Shown here: positions 22,961 through 33,962 of the stretch, piece after piece
Layout: each line of letters begins with the position of its first letter
How positions within the stretch are numbered: position 1 is the stretch's first letter
Assembly: GCA_034509735.1 (NCBI GenBank)
Contig: JACGWO010000001.1
Span: forward strand, 31,189,966-31,253,965
Source: Sesamum alatum
Lineage: Eukaryota > Streptophyta > Magnoliopsida > Lamiales > Pedaliaceae
Direction: 5' to 3'
DNA length: 64,000 nt
The notes under the pieces: model-generated
What the model saw: the letters and a program-made list of their open reading frames with translations, nothing else
The model's database searches: none
Told to the model about the DNA's origin: nothing
Program-made: the position numbers and the translations under genes

Positions 22961-25275
22961 AATTTGATATTGAGTATTGACATGATCACTTTTTGGTATT
23001 TGATACCGTTCTATCACTAATCTGCGGGTGGTTTACAGAAAGTGAATAAGGACTTAAAAAGCCAAGAACAGTTCTAGGATTCAACAATGGCAAGGTCCAT
23101 TGATGAAAAGGACTAGAGACTTGTTAGGCCCATAATCGTGATCATGTTAGGATAATATAGGAATTACGTAACCTAGCATGATCAAAAGTATGTCTCTTTG
23201 TTGGACAAAGATTTTATTACATACATATTTGAATCAAACAAAATTATTGAATATTGATTCATGTTTGCTAGTAGTTACACGTAAATTCCTAGAACACCAT
23301 CCCATAAAAGGTTTATGGATACTCAAAATTCAAATTATCTAAATGGATTAATCAAGACCAACTTACAAATTTGGCATCTACAACAGCTAGGACGTGTCTT
23401 CTTATTAAAAGATAAGAAAATTGGAAAGTTCGATGAATCTAGAAATAGATGATTCGAATCGACTGAATTTACGAGTCTTTTATAAAGAATAAAGTCCCAA
23501 AGCTCTTTGTTGGACGAAGTAGGCTTGCTAAATAGTCTATTGGAAGGGATCCAATAAGACAACTGTAGGTTACTAATACACAAGACCATAAGAGGGTTCA
23601 AAAGTCTAAAGGTCCCATAGGAGGTTTGGGAATTAGACTTAAGGAGGTGAACCATAAATGGTTGCAAAATTAAACCTGTTTCGATAGGATCGAAAAGGAC
23701 CGTGTATTTAGTGGGAGATCTTGAGCATCCAAGTTGAGAATGGAATTCTCAATGAAACGTTTCCTGTAAAGGCTAAGTATGATGGTCTCTGATAAAGGGA
23801 ACGATCGAATCTCGTTGGACGAACATCGATCGAAGTTTCGCCCAATTACCTTAGCCCGTGTAGACGTAGACTCAAAATTGCCAACGTAAGGAACGTGGCA
23901 CATTTTGCTAGGAGTCACGCACAAGGAGCCATGGTTTGGCAAGCCTGTGTCCCGACAAAGTCCTTGAGCATGTAGAGGATCCTACATACGTCAAGGGACT
24001 AGTGGGAGATAAATTAGACTCGAGTCTAATTTGTACAAGTTTACGACAGAATAATACTAACGTTGCTTAGAATCGCATTTCTTAAATTGATCATATTCCA
24101 AGTCCCCTTAAGAACGAACTCGAATGTCGTAAGAGGTACGAGTGATCGGGATATGTTCGGTCAAATTTGGATAGTAATCCAAATAACCTGCGGAACGTGA
24201 TGTTGGACATCGTAGTAGGATTCATGGAGAGGAGCCATAGAATCCACTAGGAAATTGAAACAAGGTTTGAAATACCGCATAACTGGAATATTCGTTTTGA
24301 CGAGCTCATACGGAGCATGACTCGGTCTTAAACAACGTAGGTGATCAGTGGGAGTTGAAATGGTGTTCCACGTGTTTAAGTGTGTAATGTCTTGATCCAT
24401 CGATGAATTGAAGACATTAGGAATCACTAAAACACAACTGTAACTCACGAAAATTCTCCATGACATTTTAAGGGTTCCCACATACATATCATGAATTGAG
24501 TTTTTCAAAGATTCAGTCAGTGATAAACTGATGAGAAAACTCAAAACATGTAGAGGGACAAGTTGTTCGAGACTCAATCATAGTAAGACTGATGAGAAAA
24601 CTTGGATACTATGCATAAAGCATCAAGCCATTCAAGACTTAGCCACGGTGGACTAATGAGAATGCTTGGATGTTGAGTATCCCCTGCGTCTTAACCCTAG
24701 GCAAACATATGATATGTTTACTCGGTGCATAGGAACAGATGTTGAGAGTGCTTCTAGCATGGCTCAACATAAATCGGTAATGCACTGAGGGGTTGAAGAC
24801 AGCAATCAAGAACGATCCTTAGTACCTGAATAAGGATTAAAGATGTGTTCATGATGCACCGTCTGTTGAGAGTTGCTTTGGAAGGCTAAAGCGATACCAG
24901 CTTCCAGAGCATAAGTGAAAACCAGTTAGTCTCAAAGGTATGCACAGTCAGGCCCAATGACGAGTGCATCGGATAGTGGTCACTGATGAAGACCGCGTCC
25001 ATAGGATGGACGTGGGCCTAGCACGACCAAGCCATGTTCGCCTATATGGCAGGCAACTTGGCTATGGGAGTATTGGCACGAGATCTCATCATAAGATCCA
25101 TGAAAATATTCTTAGACAACCACAATCTCTAGGAGGCAATGGTGGATAGAGGTAACACGGTTAGACCGTATTGCTTCGCAAGGAAATATAAGCGGACTCA
25201 CAATACCTTAGTCGGTATCGTAGACTACTCATACTCAGAGGATTCTGAACAAAGTGGGTAATTGACTTATTGGTC
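22961..25275 (+). pseudogene. Eroded copia pol of B2
   Basis: It has the same anchors as in B1: degraded protease around 22990-23040, integrase region about 23370-23540 (ending in the GGACGAAGTAGGCTTGC stretch), the triplicated RT tail at about 24505-24680, and the RNase H remnant at about 24820-25145. No catalytic motif survives. Differences from B1 are scattered substitutions and short indels. Confidence 0.65.
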
Positions 25276-25286
25276 AAGTGGGAGAT

Positions 25287-26640
25287 TGTTAGAATAGGTG
25301 ACCAGAAAGTCAATGGTATTGGCTGTTCTGAGAACCATTCGTCAATCTGTGAACAAGTAATATTATGTTAATGAATGTAGTAAGGATTCATAGGCATGAG
25401 TTTGTTGTACTTACTGCTTGCATCGTTACGATGTCACAACAAACGCCCACAGACTGAAATAACGTTTCGGGAAATTCGAACTACGCTTTGAGGTAGGTTC
25501 ATGAAATCAATTTCGCCGAATCAGTCTGAAATACTCCAAGTCAAAGGAATCTCGAGACAGGGCATCGAGAATCCATTTGAGACTTGCACTAAGCATCTGC
25601 TGTCGTGTTTCATCGACGGGTGACGAGGATCGTCTAAGCAGTGTTAGTGGGTCGGCCTGCTGGGGAGCGGCCGACTGAGGTGACTCGCGGGAATCGTCAT
25701 ATGGAAGCTACTCGGGCTTGGTCGGTATGACTTGTATTCCCGGTTCCGATAGTACGGGATTAGTCCTCGGACTTAAGGATCACGGCAGTCCCCTACATAC
25801 TAAGGTTGTATCTTGGATCTGGTGAAATTTGACCGATTATATCAAATGGTCATCATAAGCCTCGTCCAGTGCAGTCGGAGTATGTAAGAACAGTGAATTC
25901 CAAGATAGGATCTGTCCCCTGTCAAAGGATATGACAGCAAGATCTCCTATGCGCTCGGAGATGGTTTAGACTCACAAAGTCTATGGCCATAGCACTTGAT
26001 GTAGTAGGAAAGGATTTCCTACGTCGAGTTAAACCTATCTCGAGCATTATGCATAGTTGCCTAGTCAAAGATAGGAACCAACCCCTAGACTAAAGGCCGG
26101 GAGACAGGCAACAGTAGGACCGTACCCGTACGTATCGAGCGTCGGTAGGACCGCACCTGCGTATAACTCGGAGCCTAAATGTTCACACCATAAATTCACC
26201 TAGTCTCTAGTGCCATGGACCGTTGCTAGATGGCCACCTATGGTAACGGACTACTTTGGTTATGAAATAACAAAAAGTAGGTCCAAGTCTAGCTGAAAGG
26301 TGAACCTAAAGAGTCACACCCGCTACACCAAATGAAATGGAATTAATCTGTAATTAATTCCAGGAGAAGGTTTAATTTAATGGAATTAAATTATACTTCT
26401 TGGAGATTCAAGCCTCGATGAATTATTTGGAATAATGGGGCTTGAGTTCATAAATTAGATTTATGAATTTTATAAAGCATGGGCTTTCCTTTTAATTAGA
26501 TTAAAAGGGTGAATTAATTAGTTAGTGGGCTTGGTATATTAAATAGGATTTAATATAAAGTCCATGGGACTATTTAATTTAGAATTAAATAATCCCATTC
26601 TATGGAATTAATTAATGGGCTTGGTATATTAAATAGGATT
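25287..26640 (+). repeat. B2 3' LTR, first 1354 bp only
   Basis: It follows the purine tract AAGTGGGAGAT (25276-25286). It stops in the 90-bp repeat zone at TAAATAGGATT, where C1 begins (26641). The missing end, with W-box cluster and TATA box, should lie on the far side of C1, within or beyond the N gap. Confidence 0.85.
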
Positions 26641-28647
26641 TGTTAGAATAGGTGACCATGTAAGCCAATTTTGGTAGGAATATGTAACTTATGTCTAGAC
26701 AATTCTTTGGTATTTGATAAAAAACATTTATGAATAAAGAAGTGAAAATTCATATGGCAATACTTTGTTTTACGTTCACTTATCTGCATTTACATTTCTG
26801 TTCACTACGCAAACAAAGCCCACAGACTGAGAAACGATTTCGGGGACTGGGACTACGCTTGGAGGTAGGTCCATGAAATCAGTCTTACCGAATCAGTCCG
26901 GAAATCTCCAAGTCAAGGAATCCCGAAAATGGGTACCGGGATTCCCTTTGAGACTTGCACTAAGCATCTGCTGTCGTATTTCATCGACGGGTGACGAAGG
27001 TCGTCTAAGCAGTGTTAGTGGGTCAGCATGCTAGGAAGCAGCTGACTGAGGTGACTCGCGGGAACCGTCTTACGGAGGACCTTGAGTATGGTCAGCAAGG
27101 TATGACGTGTATTCCCGGTTCCAACGGTACAGGCCAAGTCCTTTGACTTGAGGAACTGTTGAGTTTACCTATGCATCAGGTCTGTATCTTAGATATGGTG
27201 AGAGATTGCCAAAATACTCTTGAGTAGTCATAAGCCATGTCTAGTCCAGCTCGGGTGTACAAAGTGACAGTAGTTTCCAAGAAAGGATCTGTCTCCTGTC
27301 AAAAGGTATTGACAGTTGAGTCTCATGTATGCTCTGTGTCTTGTCCCTGAAATCTGTGGCCACAGTAACTGAACAGAAGGGAAAGGTTTCCCTTGCGGCG
27401 TTTAGTAAGGACAGACCGACATTTAGGTCCAAAATGGGTACCTGCATTTTCTGTGCCCTAGACCCTAAGTGATGAGACCGAAGATAGAAGGACAAGTGTA
27501 CTGTTAGAGCCTAAATATTCATCCTCAAATATTTCACCTAGTCTCTAGTGCCATGGACCGTTGCTAGATGGCCACCCATGGTAACGGGCAGATTCTAGGA
27601 ATCCGACTAAGTCTAGCTGAATGGTGAACCTAAAGAGTCACACACTATCCACACACACACACTTGGTATTTAATTTGGAATTAAATATTGGAGTAAAGGA
27701 GTGATTAAATTAGATTTAATCGGGTCCTATATTTTCTTGGAGAAATTAATTCCTTCTATTTGATAAAGGGAATTAAATTAATAAATATGATTTATTAAAG
27801 GGTTGATTTAAATGGGCTTAGAATAAATAATAATATTTATTTATTATATTATATTTATTCTTTTAGCCTTTTGGAATATTTAATGGGATTTAAATATTCC
27901 ATTAAATTAAAATCAACGGTTGAGATGGAAAGGGGAGATGGAAGGCTAGGATTCGTTTGATTAGGTCAAACACTAGTTTGACTAGGACTTTGACTAGGTC
28001 AAAATCCTAGTCAAATTAGAGTTCTTAGAGTTGGAGTTTAAAGAGGATTAAACTCCTCCTCTATATAAACCTCTAGCTTCCAACAACTGAAGGATGATGA
28101 TTCTTGAAAACACACACAACACACACTCTCCCCTTCTCCTTACCTCTCATCCGCCCCTCTCCCTTTCTCCAACAAGAAAATATTTTTCTTTAGTTCTTTT
28201 GTTCTTGGAACATTAGAACTTAGATGAATCAATACCGTTAATTGATAACGTGTTGTTGATTCATCCACTCCGAAAATATACACTTGTTCGTTGCTAGCAC
28301 GACGTGCAAGATACGTGGGTGGATCGTGTGTCACGATTTAGAGGGTCTCAAGAACGAGATCTCGGTGCAAAATGGGGAACAACGCGAGTAGCTGTTGAAG
28401 ACGAAAACGACAACGGGTAGGTCTCGTTTTACTTTTTTCGTCCCTCTTTAATTTTCAACTCTGTGGCCTCCATGACTTCTTTACATGCTTTATGATCATG
28501 AGATACACTGAACGCCCTGGAACCTCAAGGGCACACCCCTTGAGCGTGTTCTCTTAAATTAAAAAGCATGCTTTATTTTTCGTATGTTTATTTTTATCGC
28601 GCTTTCGCATTCGCGCAATTCCCGGGACAATCCACCGATTTCTTTCA
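26641..28647 (+). repeat. C1 5' LTR (2007 bp)
   Basis: TGTTAGAATAGGTGACCATG to GATTTCTTTCA. It contains the shared LTR block (27534-27587), a TTGAC cluster (27964-28017) and a TATA box (28061-28070). It is complete and bounded by the B2 LTR on one side and the primer-binding site on the other. Confidence 0.92.
27964..28070 (+). promoter_or_regulatory. Candidate promoter of C1 LTR: W-box cluster and TATA box
   Basis: Five TTGAC cores within 54 bp, alternating in orientation (AGGTCAAAC, TTTGACTAGG twice, AGGTCAAAA, TAGTCAAAT), then CTATATAAAC at 28061-28070. The same layout is seen in C2, C3 and both D1 LTRs. Known plant copia elements such as Tnt1 are stress-activated through LTR boxes; here it is inferred from motif density. 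Confidence 0.5.
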
Positions 28648-28648
28648 G

Positions 28649-28664
28649 TGGTATCAGAGCCCGG
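28649..28664 (+). other. Primer-binding site of C1
   Basis: TGGTATCAGAGCCCGG one base after the LTR end, matching initiator-Met tRNA. Identical to the A1, B3 and D1 sites. Confidence 0.92.
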
Positions 28665-28859
28665 TTCGGTGTATAGGCCTAGGGTTTATGTGCGTTATAA
28701 GCATGAAACGTGAAATTGACATGTTTTTATTAAATCTTGATTTTTCTTGATTTTAAGCATGTTGGTTTTATTGCTTTTAATTCGTGTGAATTTCTGAATG
28801 TTGGTATTTTTTCTGTTTTTTCTTGGGAAACGGGGTGGAAAATTGAACGAAAAACGAGA

Positions 28860-29170
28860 AACGACGCAGCCGGCCAGCCGGGAGGGCTGGCCGCGCGCAA
28901 CCGCACGCTGCCGTAGGGCAGACGCGCGCAGGCAAGGGAGGCCTGCGCGCGCCCGCCTAGCTGGTCGCGCAGGGCAGCGCCTCCAGGCGCGCACGCACGC
29001 AGACAAGGGTGTCTGCGCGCGCGCAAGGCTGCGCGCCTGCGAGTCCGTGCGCGGACGGGCTCTAGGTAGCGCCGCCAGGCGCACGCGTCGGCAGCCAGTA
29101 GGCCAGCGCGCGCAAGGCAAGGGAGTAAAATCCTGTGCGCGTGCCGGCGGGCCGCTGCCGGCGGCGCGGC
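28860..29170 (+). repeat. GC-rich hairpin array in C1 leader
   Basis: About 300 bp of GCGCGC-rich sequence in AT-rich surroundings. Inverted repeats include GCGCGCAGGC / GCCTGCGCGC with a 7-nt loop (28924-28950) and GCAGACA / TGTCTGC with loop AGGG (28999-29016). A 173-codon frame across it (28798-29319) is Arg/Ala-rich and not protein-like. Confidence 0.7.
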
Positions 29171-29536
29171 TGCTGCTGCTAGGGTTTCAAAACCCTAGCA
29201 GTGTTTTTTCTTTTTATTTTTTAATTATTTTCAATTTTAATTTTGAATTAATTCTGAGAAATTGTTTTTGGTTCAATTATGCCTATTTTTCTAAAGACAT
29301 TATTTTAGGAGTAAAATAAATTGGATTTGGAATCTCGGGGTTATTTTACTTAAAATAATGAGGAAAGGTTTTCCTAAACGAGAAAATACTTATTTACCAA
29401 TATTTGTGTTTTATTTCTTCACACGTTGTGCACATATTCATTTATTATATTGGATATTTATGATGGAAATCATATGTTGTTGGTATATTGTAATTATATG
29501 ATTGGATCATGTGATATGTGTGTTGGGTGGAAATGG

Positions 29537-30780
29537 TGAAATGTGGATAAAAGCGCGAATCGGAAGCGCGGTATAAATGCGGAATTTAACTGCTTTTAAA
29601 TTAAAACACGTTTCATGTGCCTTTGAGATATGGAATAACATAAAAAAATCATGGAGGCCATAGGGTTTGGAAAATTAAAGAGGACGAAAAACTCGAGACC
29701 TACCCGTTGTCGTTTTCGTCTTCAACGGGCTATAGACCCTCCAAATCGTTTATCTTGCAAGCATTGGAGTGGATGGAATCATGTTAACGGTATTGATTCA
29801 TCAAGTTCTAATGAAGAACAAAGAAAATAATTTTTTTGGAGTGGAGGAGAGATCCGTGTGCCTCCTCTTTAAACTCCTCTTTTAGAACTCTTAATTTGAA
29901 CCTAGTCAAAACGATGATCTCTCCCATTAATCTCAACCGTTGATTTAATTTAATTTAAGGAAATATTTAAAACTAGCTCCCCTCCCTTCCTTCTATCAAA
30001 TAGAAGAATTAGAAAAATAAAGGTCCCGATTAAAATCTAATTTAATCATTCCTTTCTTCCAAAATTAAATATTTAATGTGTGTGGATGTGTGTGACTCTT
30101 TAGGTTCACCATTCAGCTAATAAGAATCCGTCCGTTACATGGTGGCCATCTAGCAACGGTCCATGTAGAGACTACTATTTTTTAGGCTCTAACAGTACGC
30201 TTGTCCTCTGTCTCGGTCTCATGAGTCTAGGGCACGCATACCCATTTTGGACCCAAGTGTCGTCTGTCCTCACTAAACGCCGCAAGGGAATCCTTCCTTC
30301 TGTTCAGTCACTGTGGCCACAGTTTTAGGGACAAGAGACCTACATGAGACTCAACTGTCAAAGCCTATTGACAGGAGACAGATTCCTTTCTTGGAAACTT
30401 GTCACTATGCACTTCTTCTGGCACCATACCTAAGATACAGCCTGATGTACAGGTAAACTCCAATTCCTCAAGTTCCTGGTTTACTCGTCATTTGTACTTT
30501 CCGTATGTCAATGCTGTTCAAGTCTCATGGAATCCCGGTCGGGATTCCTTGACTTGGAGATAGATTCGGGAAGAACTATTCCATGGACCTACCTCCAAGG
30601 CGTAGTTCCCAGTCCCGAAATTGATTCTCAGTCCGTTGGGCTTTGTTGCGTAGGTGGAGGTGCAAGTGAACACAAACAAAGTAATGCCAAATCACTTCTT
30701 TATTCATTAATGATTTATCATTAATTGTCTAGACATAGGTTACATATACCCCGCCAAAATTGGCTTACATGGTCACCTAT
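29537..30780 (-). repeat. D2: thinned copy of a family D LTR
   Basis: It runs collinear with the D1 LTR (34648-36632), from the TGAAA...GTGGAT end to GGTCACCTAT, but is 1244 bp instead of 1985 bp. The loss is spread over dozens of short deletions rather than one block, and the retained pieces are near-identical to D1. That pattern suits a consensus made from reads with and without the insertion (a heterozygous solo LTR) better than natural decay. The last 7 bases (TCTAACA) are also missing. No target duplication is visible. Confidence 0.7.
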
Positions 30781-31471
30781 GGATGATCGCGAGCCCTAGA
30801 CCGGATGTATGGTTTATTTTCTGTTGGCCTGTGTGCCTCTTTTACTGCTTTCTCCTTCTCTCTTTCTATTCCCTGGAATAATAAGGCATTCTACCTCCCT
30901 CCTTATTGTACTCCCCGGGTCGCTGGGGTTTCTATATTTAATATGGAGTAGACTAGGAGTGAGGTTTCTATTTTTGTAATCGGTAGAGAAGAAGGAAGGA
31001 CCACATGGAGAGCCCAGATGGGAGGCCCCTTGGAGTTTTTCATGAAGTGAAGAAAGAGAAAAAGAGACCAAGGCCCATCAGCATGATGATTGGGTTACTA
31101 TTAATGTAATAGTATAGGACCAACCCTAGATTGACCATAGATCCACTGCAGGCTCAGTGGGTCGCATAGGATTCGGGCTCGTGATCATCGAACAGGGGCA
31201 TGCTAGGCTTTAATTTTGCATGTGGTTATCATGATGGAATGAATGGGTTGTTTATTTATCGTATAACTGCTGTGGATGGTTTATTTACGCATTATGGATG
31301 TATGTGTAGATATTTATTTATTTGAGATCTCGGTCATTTCTTACTCTCACATTGGTTGGACCAATGTCAAAATATTAGACCCTAGACAAAGTGGACATGA
31401 ACTCTAGGGAGTTTGTCCATGCCTTCCAATCCATGGCATAGTGAGGAAGCTGCTTTGGGTCAATAGCATGG

Positions 31472-31565
31472 TCTCGCGAGTTGTGGCACGTTATTGTACT
31501 TAAAGGAAGCTGCATTATGTCATGAACGACAAGTGGGCTGCTGCTACCTGTCTCACGAGTCGTGG
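31472..31565 (+). other. Leader motif pair of C1
   Basis: TCTCGCGAGTTGTGG (31472-31486) and TCTCACGAGTCGTGG (31551-31565). The second keeps the exact interrupted palindrome, the first a variant. Each follows a GAAGCTGC stretch, so the pair may be an old ~80-bp duplication. Confidence 0.5.
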
Positions 31566-31946
31566 GGGGTACCAGTGGGTCCGTGGCTCGGTCGATTGGG
31601 TTGGGTTTTAACGCCCAATTAACATGATTCGCTTGGAGTCCTCGGGATCATGTGAAAGGGTGAGGCAATAATCTTGGGAATCTCGTGGAACGAGAATGGT
31701 AATGGAATACCTCCCACATGATCTTTTCCATGCGAATCGTAAAAGCAGGGTATGCGAAAAATCGCTGTGGATCCCAAGCCCACTTGGAAAGGATTTCCCG
31801 AAAATCAACTTTTGAGAGTACCGTGTTTTCGTATAAATAGTGGGAGGATTAAATGACTAAAGTCCATGCATTTAATTATTTTATCAAACCACCGTCTTTT
31901 ATTTTCTGCTGATCGCGCGCTGTTTTCTAAAATGTAGATTTTAAAA

Positions 31947-32830
31947 ATGTCTAAGAACCCACTTTCCACCATTCTTGAGACAAACAAATTCAATGGAACA
32001 AACTACAACGACTGGTTGCGCAATCTCAGGATAGTCCTAGATTACGAGAACCAAGGCTACGTCATGGACGAGCCTCTCCCTAGGACCTTACCGGAAGGAT
32101 CCACGCCAGAAGAACGTGAGACGTTCGAGACTTGGCATAAGGATAATCGGAAGGTCCGTAGCATCATACTTGCTTCGATGACCAATGAGATTCAGAAGCA
32201 ATATGAAAGGCTAGACGATGTCCCTTCCATTATGGCTCGCCTTAAGGATTGCTATGCAGTCCCGGATCGGCATACTAGGTATGTCGCGACCAAGGCGTTC
32301 TTTGGAACGAAAATGACAGAAGGATCCTCTGTACAAGAGCACGGGGTTAAAATGCTTACCTGGTGGAAAAGCTCGAGGACCTAAAGGCAGGTCTCGATAA
32401 TGAAACGTACATAGATGTGATCCTTCAGTCACTCCCACCCTCCTTGACCAATTTATCATCAACTACAAACATGAACACACTTGAGAAGGGCATTCATGAG
32501 TTGATCAATATATTGGTGCAATACGAGGCAACGACTAAGAAGTCCACGCCTTCGGTATTGTTTGGAGGTGCTTCGACTTCCAATACGAAAGGCAAGGGTG
32601 CCGGACGTTGGAAGAAGAAGAAAGGGAAGGGAAAGGCCGTCAAAGCAGCTATGAACACTAAGAGTGTTCCCATTGCCAAAGAGGGGAAAGGCAAAGGAAA
32701 GGGAAAATGTTGTCTCCAAGCAACAGTCGAAGGCATATGACATATGTATCAACTGCCGTGAGAAAGGGCATTGGAAGAGATAGTGCCCCAAACTCTTCTC
32801 GAACCAAGGTATATATGTGATTGAGGTTAA
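31947..32830 (+). pseudogene. Copia GAG of C1, two frameshifts and a stop
   Basis: ATG 31947 opens a 145-codon frame (MSKNPLSTILETNKFNGTNY, WLRNLRIVLDYENQGYV, LPEGSTPEERETF, ILASMTNEIQKQYERLDDV, FGTKMTEGSSVQEHG). The frame shifts near 32355 and continues in 32363-32740 (LEDLKAGLDNETYIDVILQSLPPS, a Lys/Gly-rich basic stretch), then shifts again. The zinc knuckle (about 32748-32790) has all four ligands, but a Glu codon inside it is TAG. Family: copia-type gag. The first frameshift sits in a GG run and could be a sequencing error; the TAG is a substitution and likely real. Confidence 0.85.
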
Positions 32831-32839
32831 TATGGTCAC

Positions 32840-33128
32840 TAGTTCTGCCTCTTGGGTATTAGATACCGGCTGTGGAGCTCACATTTGCAATGACTTGCAG
32901 GTGTTGAAAAGAAGCAGAAAACTGGGTAGCGGGGACATGATCCTGAAGCTTGGAATGGCAAGGCCATCTCGGCAGAAGCAGTAGGATCCGCCACTCTAAG
33001 TGATTAGTGATAGTATTAGCATAGATTTAGAGCAAGTTTATTTTGTACCCAGTATGATTAAAAACATCATTTCCATTGTTGGACAATAGTGGTGATGAGT
33101 TTAGAATCAATAAAAAAATTGCTTTTAT
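32840..33128 (+). pseudogene. Copia aspartic protease of C1
   Basis: SASWVLDTGCGAHICNDLQVL with intact DTG at about 32862-32875, then ILKLG followed by an indel near 32950 and the YFVPSMIKNI-like region near 33040-33070. The Trp codon before VLDTG is intact here, unlike in D1. The frame is open only in pieces. Confidence 0.75.
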
Positions 33129-33935
33129 TTGATGAGGTGTGGAATTGCTCATCTACTTGGTACATTGCATAACAGACTCTATATCTTGCAACAAACGAAT
33201 TTCGTCCTCAATGCACAACACAAACGAAAATTAGATAATAATAGGAACGCACGTCTGTGGCACGCTAGGCTAGGTTACATATCCCAAGATAGGATGAAAA
33301 GGTTGGTAGACTCAAAGAACCTAGAGGTTGGGGACTTGAGCGATCTACCAACTTGTGAGTCCTGTCTAAGAGGAAAAATGACCAAAAAGCCCTTTGTAGG
33401 ACAAAGCAGGCTTGCCACAGGTCTGTTGGACTTGGTCCATACGGACGTATGTGGACCACTAAGGACGCAGGCCCGAGGTGGGTTCTCCTACTTCATAACC
33501 TTCACCGATGATCATTCGCGGTATGGTTATGTTTATCTGATGAGGTACAAGTCTGAAGCTCTTGAGAGGTTTAAAGAATTCAGACTTGAAGTGGAGAACC
33601 AAACCAACTGCAAATTTAAATTCCTACGGTCGGACCGAGGCGGTGAATACCTTAGTACGGAGTTCCTAGATTATCTAAAAGAACATGGTATAATATCAGA
33701 ATGGACACCTCCAGGAACACCACAGTTTAATGGTGTCTCTGAAAGGAGGAATCGAACCCTGTTGGACATGGTTCGGTCCATGATGAGTTTTACCAAATTG
33801 CCCTTATCGTTTTGGGGCTATGCACTAGAAACGACGGCCAAATTATTGGATTTAGCGCCTACTAGTGCATTGACCCGAACGCCATATGAGATATGGCACG
33901 GCAAGCCTGCATCCTACAACTACTTGAAAGTGTAG
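33129..33935 (+). CDS. Copia integrase of C1 (268-codon frame)
   Basis: Nearly whole integrase. The HHCC zinc region has H45 in LWHARL, but the expected second His is Tyr50 (ARLGYIS), with C76 and C79 in CESC. The catalytic core has D106 (HTDVCGP), D169 (SDRGGEY) and E205 (GVSERRNRTL), giving the D-x35-E spacing. Then FWGYALETT and PYEIWHGKPASYNYLKV. The frame ends at TAG where relatives have a Trp codon, and pol resumes at 33963. Start 33129 is just the first ATG; the biological protein is part of a polyprotein. Loss of one zinc ligand and the TAG suggest it is inactive. Confidence 0.85.
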   Translation: MMRCGIAHLLGTLHNRLYILQQTNFVLNAQHKRKLDNNRNARLWHARLGYISQDRMKRLVDSKNLEVGDLSDLPTCESCLRGKMTKKPFVGQSRLATGLLDLVHTDVCGPLRTQARGGFSYFITFTDDHSRYGYVYLMRYKSEALERFKEFRLEVENQTNCKFKFLRSDRGGEYLSTEFLDYLKEHGIISEWTPPGTPQFNGVSERRNRTLLDMVRSMMSFTKLPLSFWGYALETTAKLLDLAPTSALTRTPYEIWHGKPASYNYLKV

Positions 33936-33962
33936 GGTAGCCCCGCATACGTCAAGAGGTTA

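Larger units (their letters stand above)
19270..26640 (+). mobile_element. B2: family B element, both ends truncated, hosting solo LTR C2
   Basis: Leader from 19270 corresponds to B1 from about 2069. It is interrupted at 19887-21847 by C2. The internal region continues at 21848-25286 with the same decayed gag-pol as B1, and the 3' LTR begins at 25287 and is cut at 26640 by insertion of C1. The 5' LTR and the first part of the leader are missing; A1 sits there instead. Confidence 0.85.
29171..31946 (+). other. C1 leader, second part, with D2 inside
   Basis: AT-rich sequence before D2 (29171-29536). After D2, the 30781-31946 stretch resembles the A1 and B leaders in order (GATCATCG...CAGGGGC, CCTCATTG-like blocks, leader motif pair at 31472-31486 and 31551-31565). 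No coding signal before gag ATG 31947. Confidence 0.65.

Noticed and set aside
28649..28664. tRNA gene at the TGGTATCAGAGC sites
   Set aside because: Only the primer-binding 16-mer is present; no tRNA body or A/B boxes.
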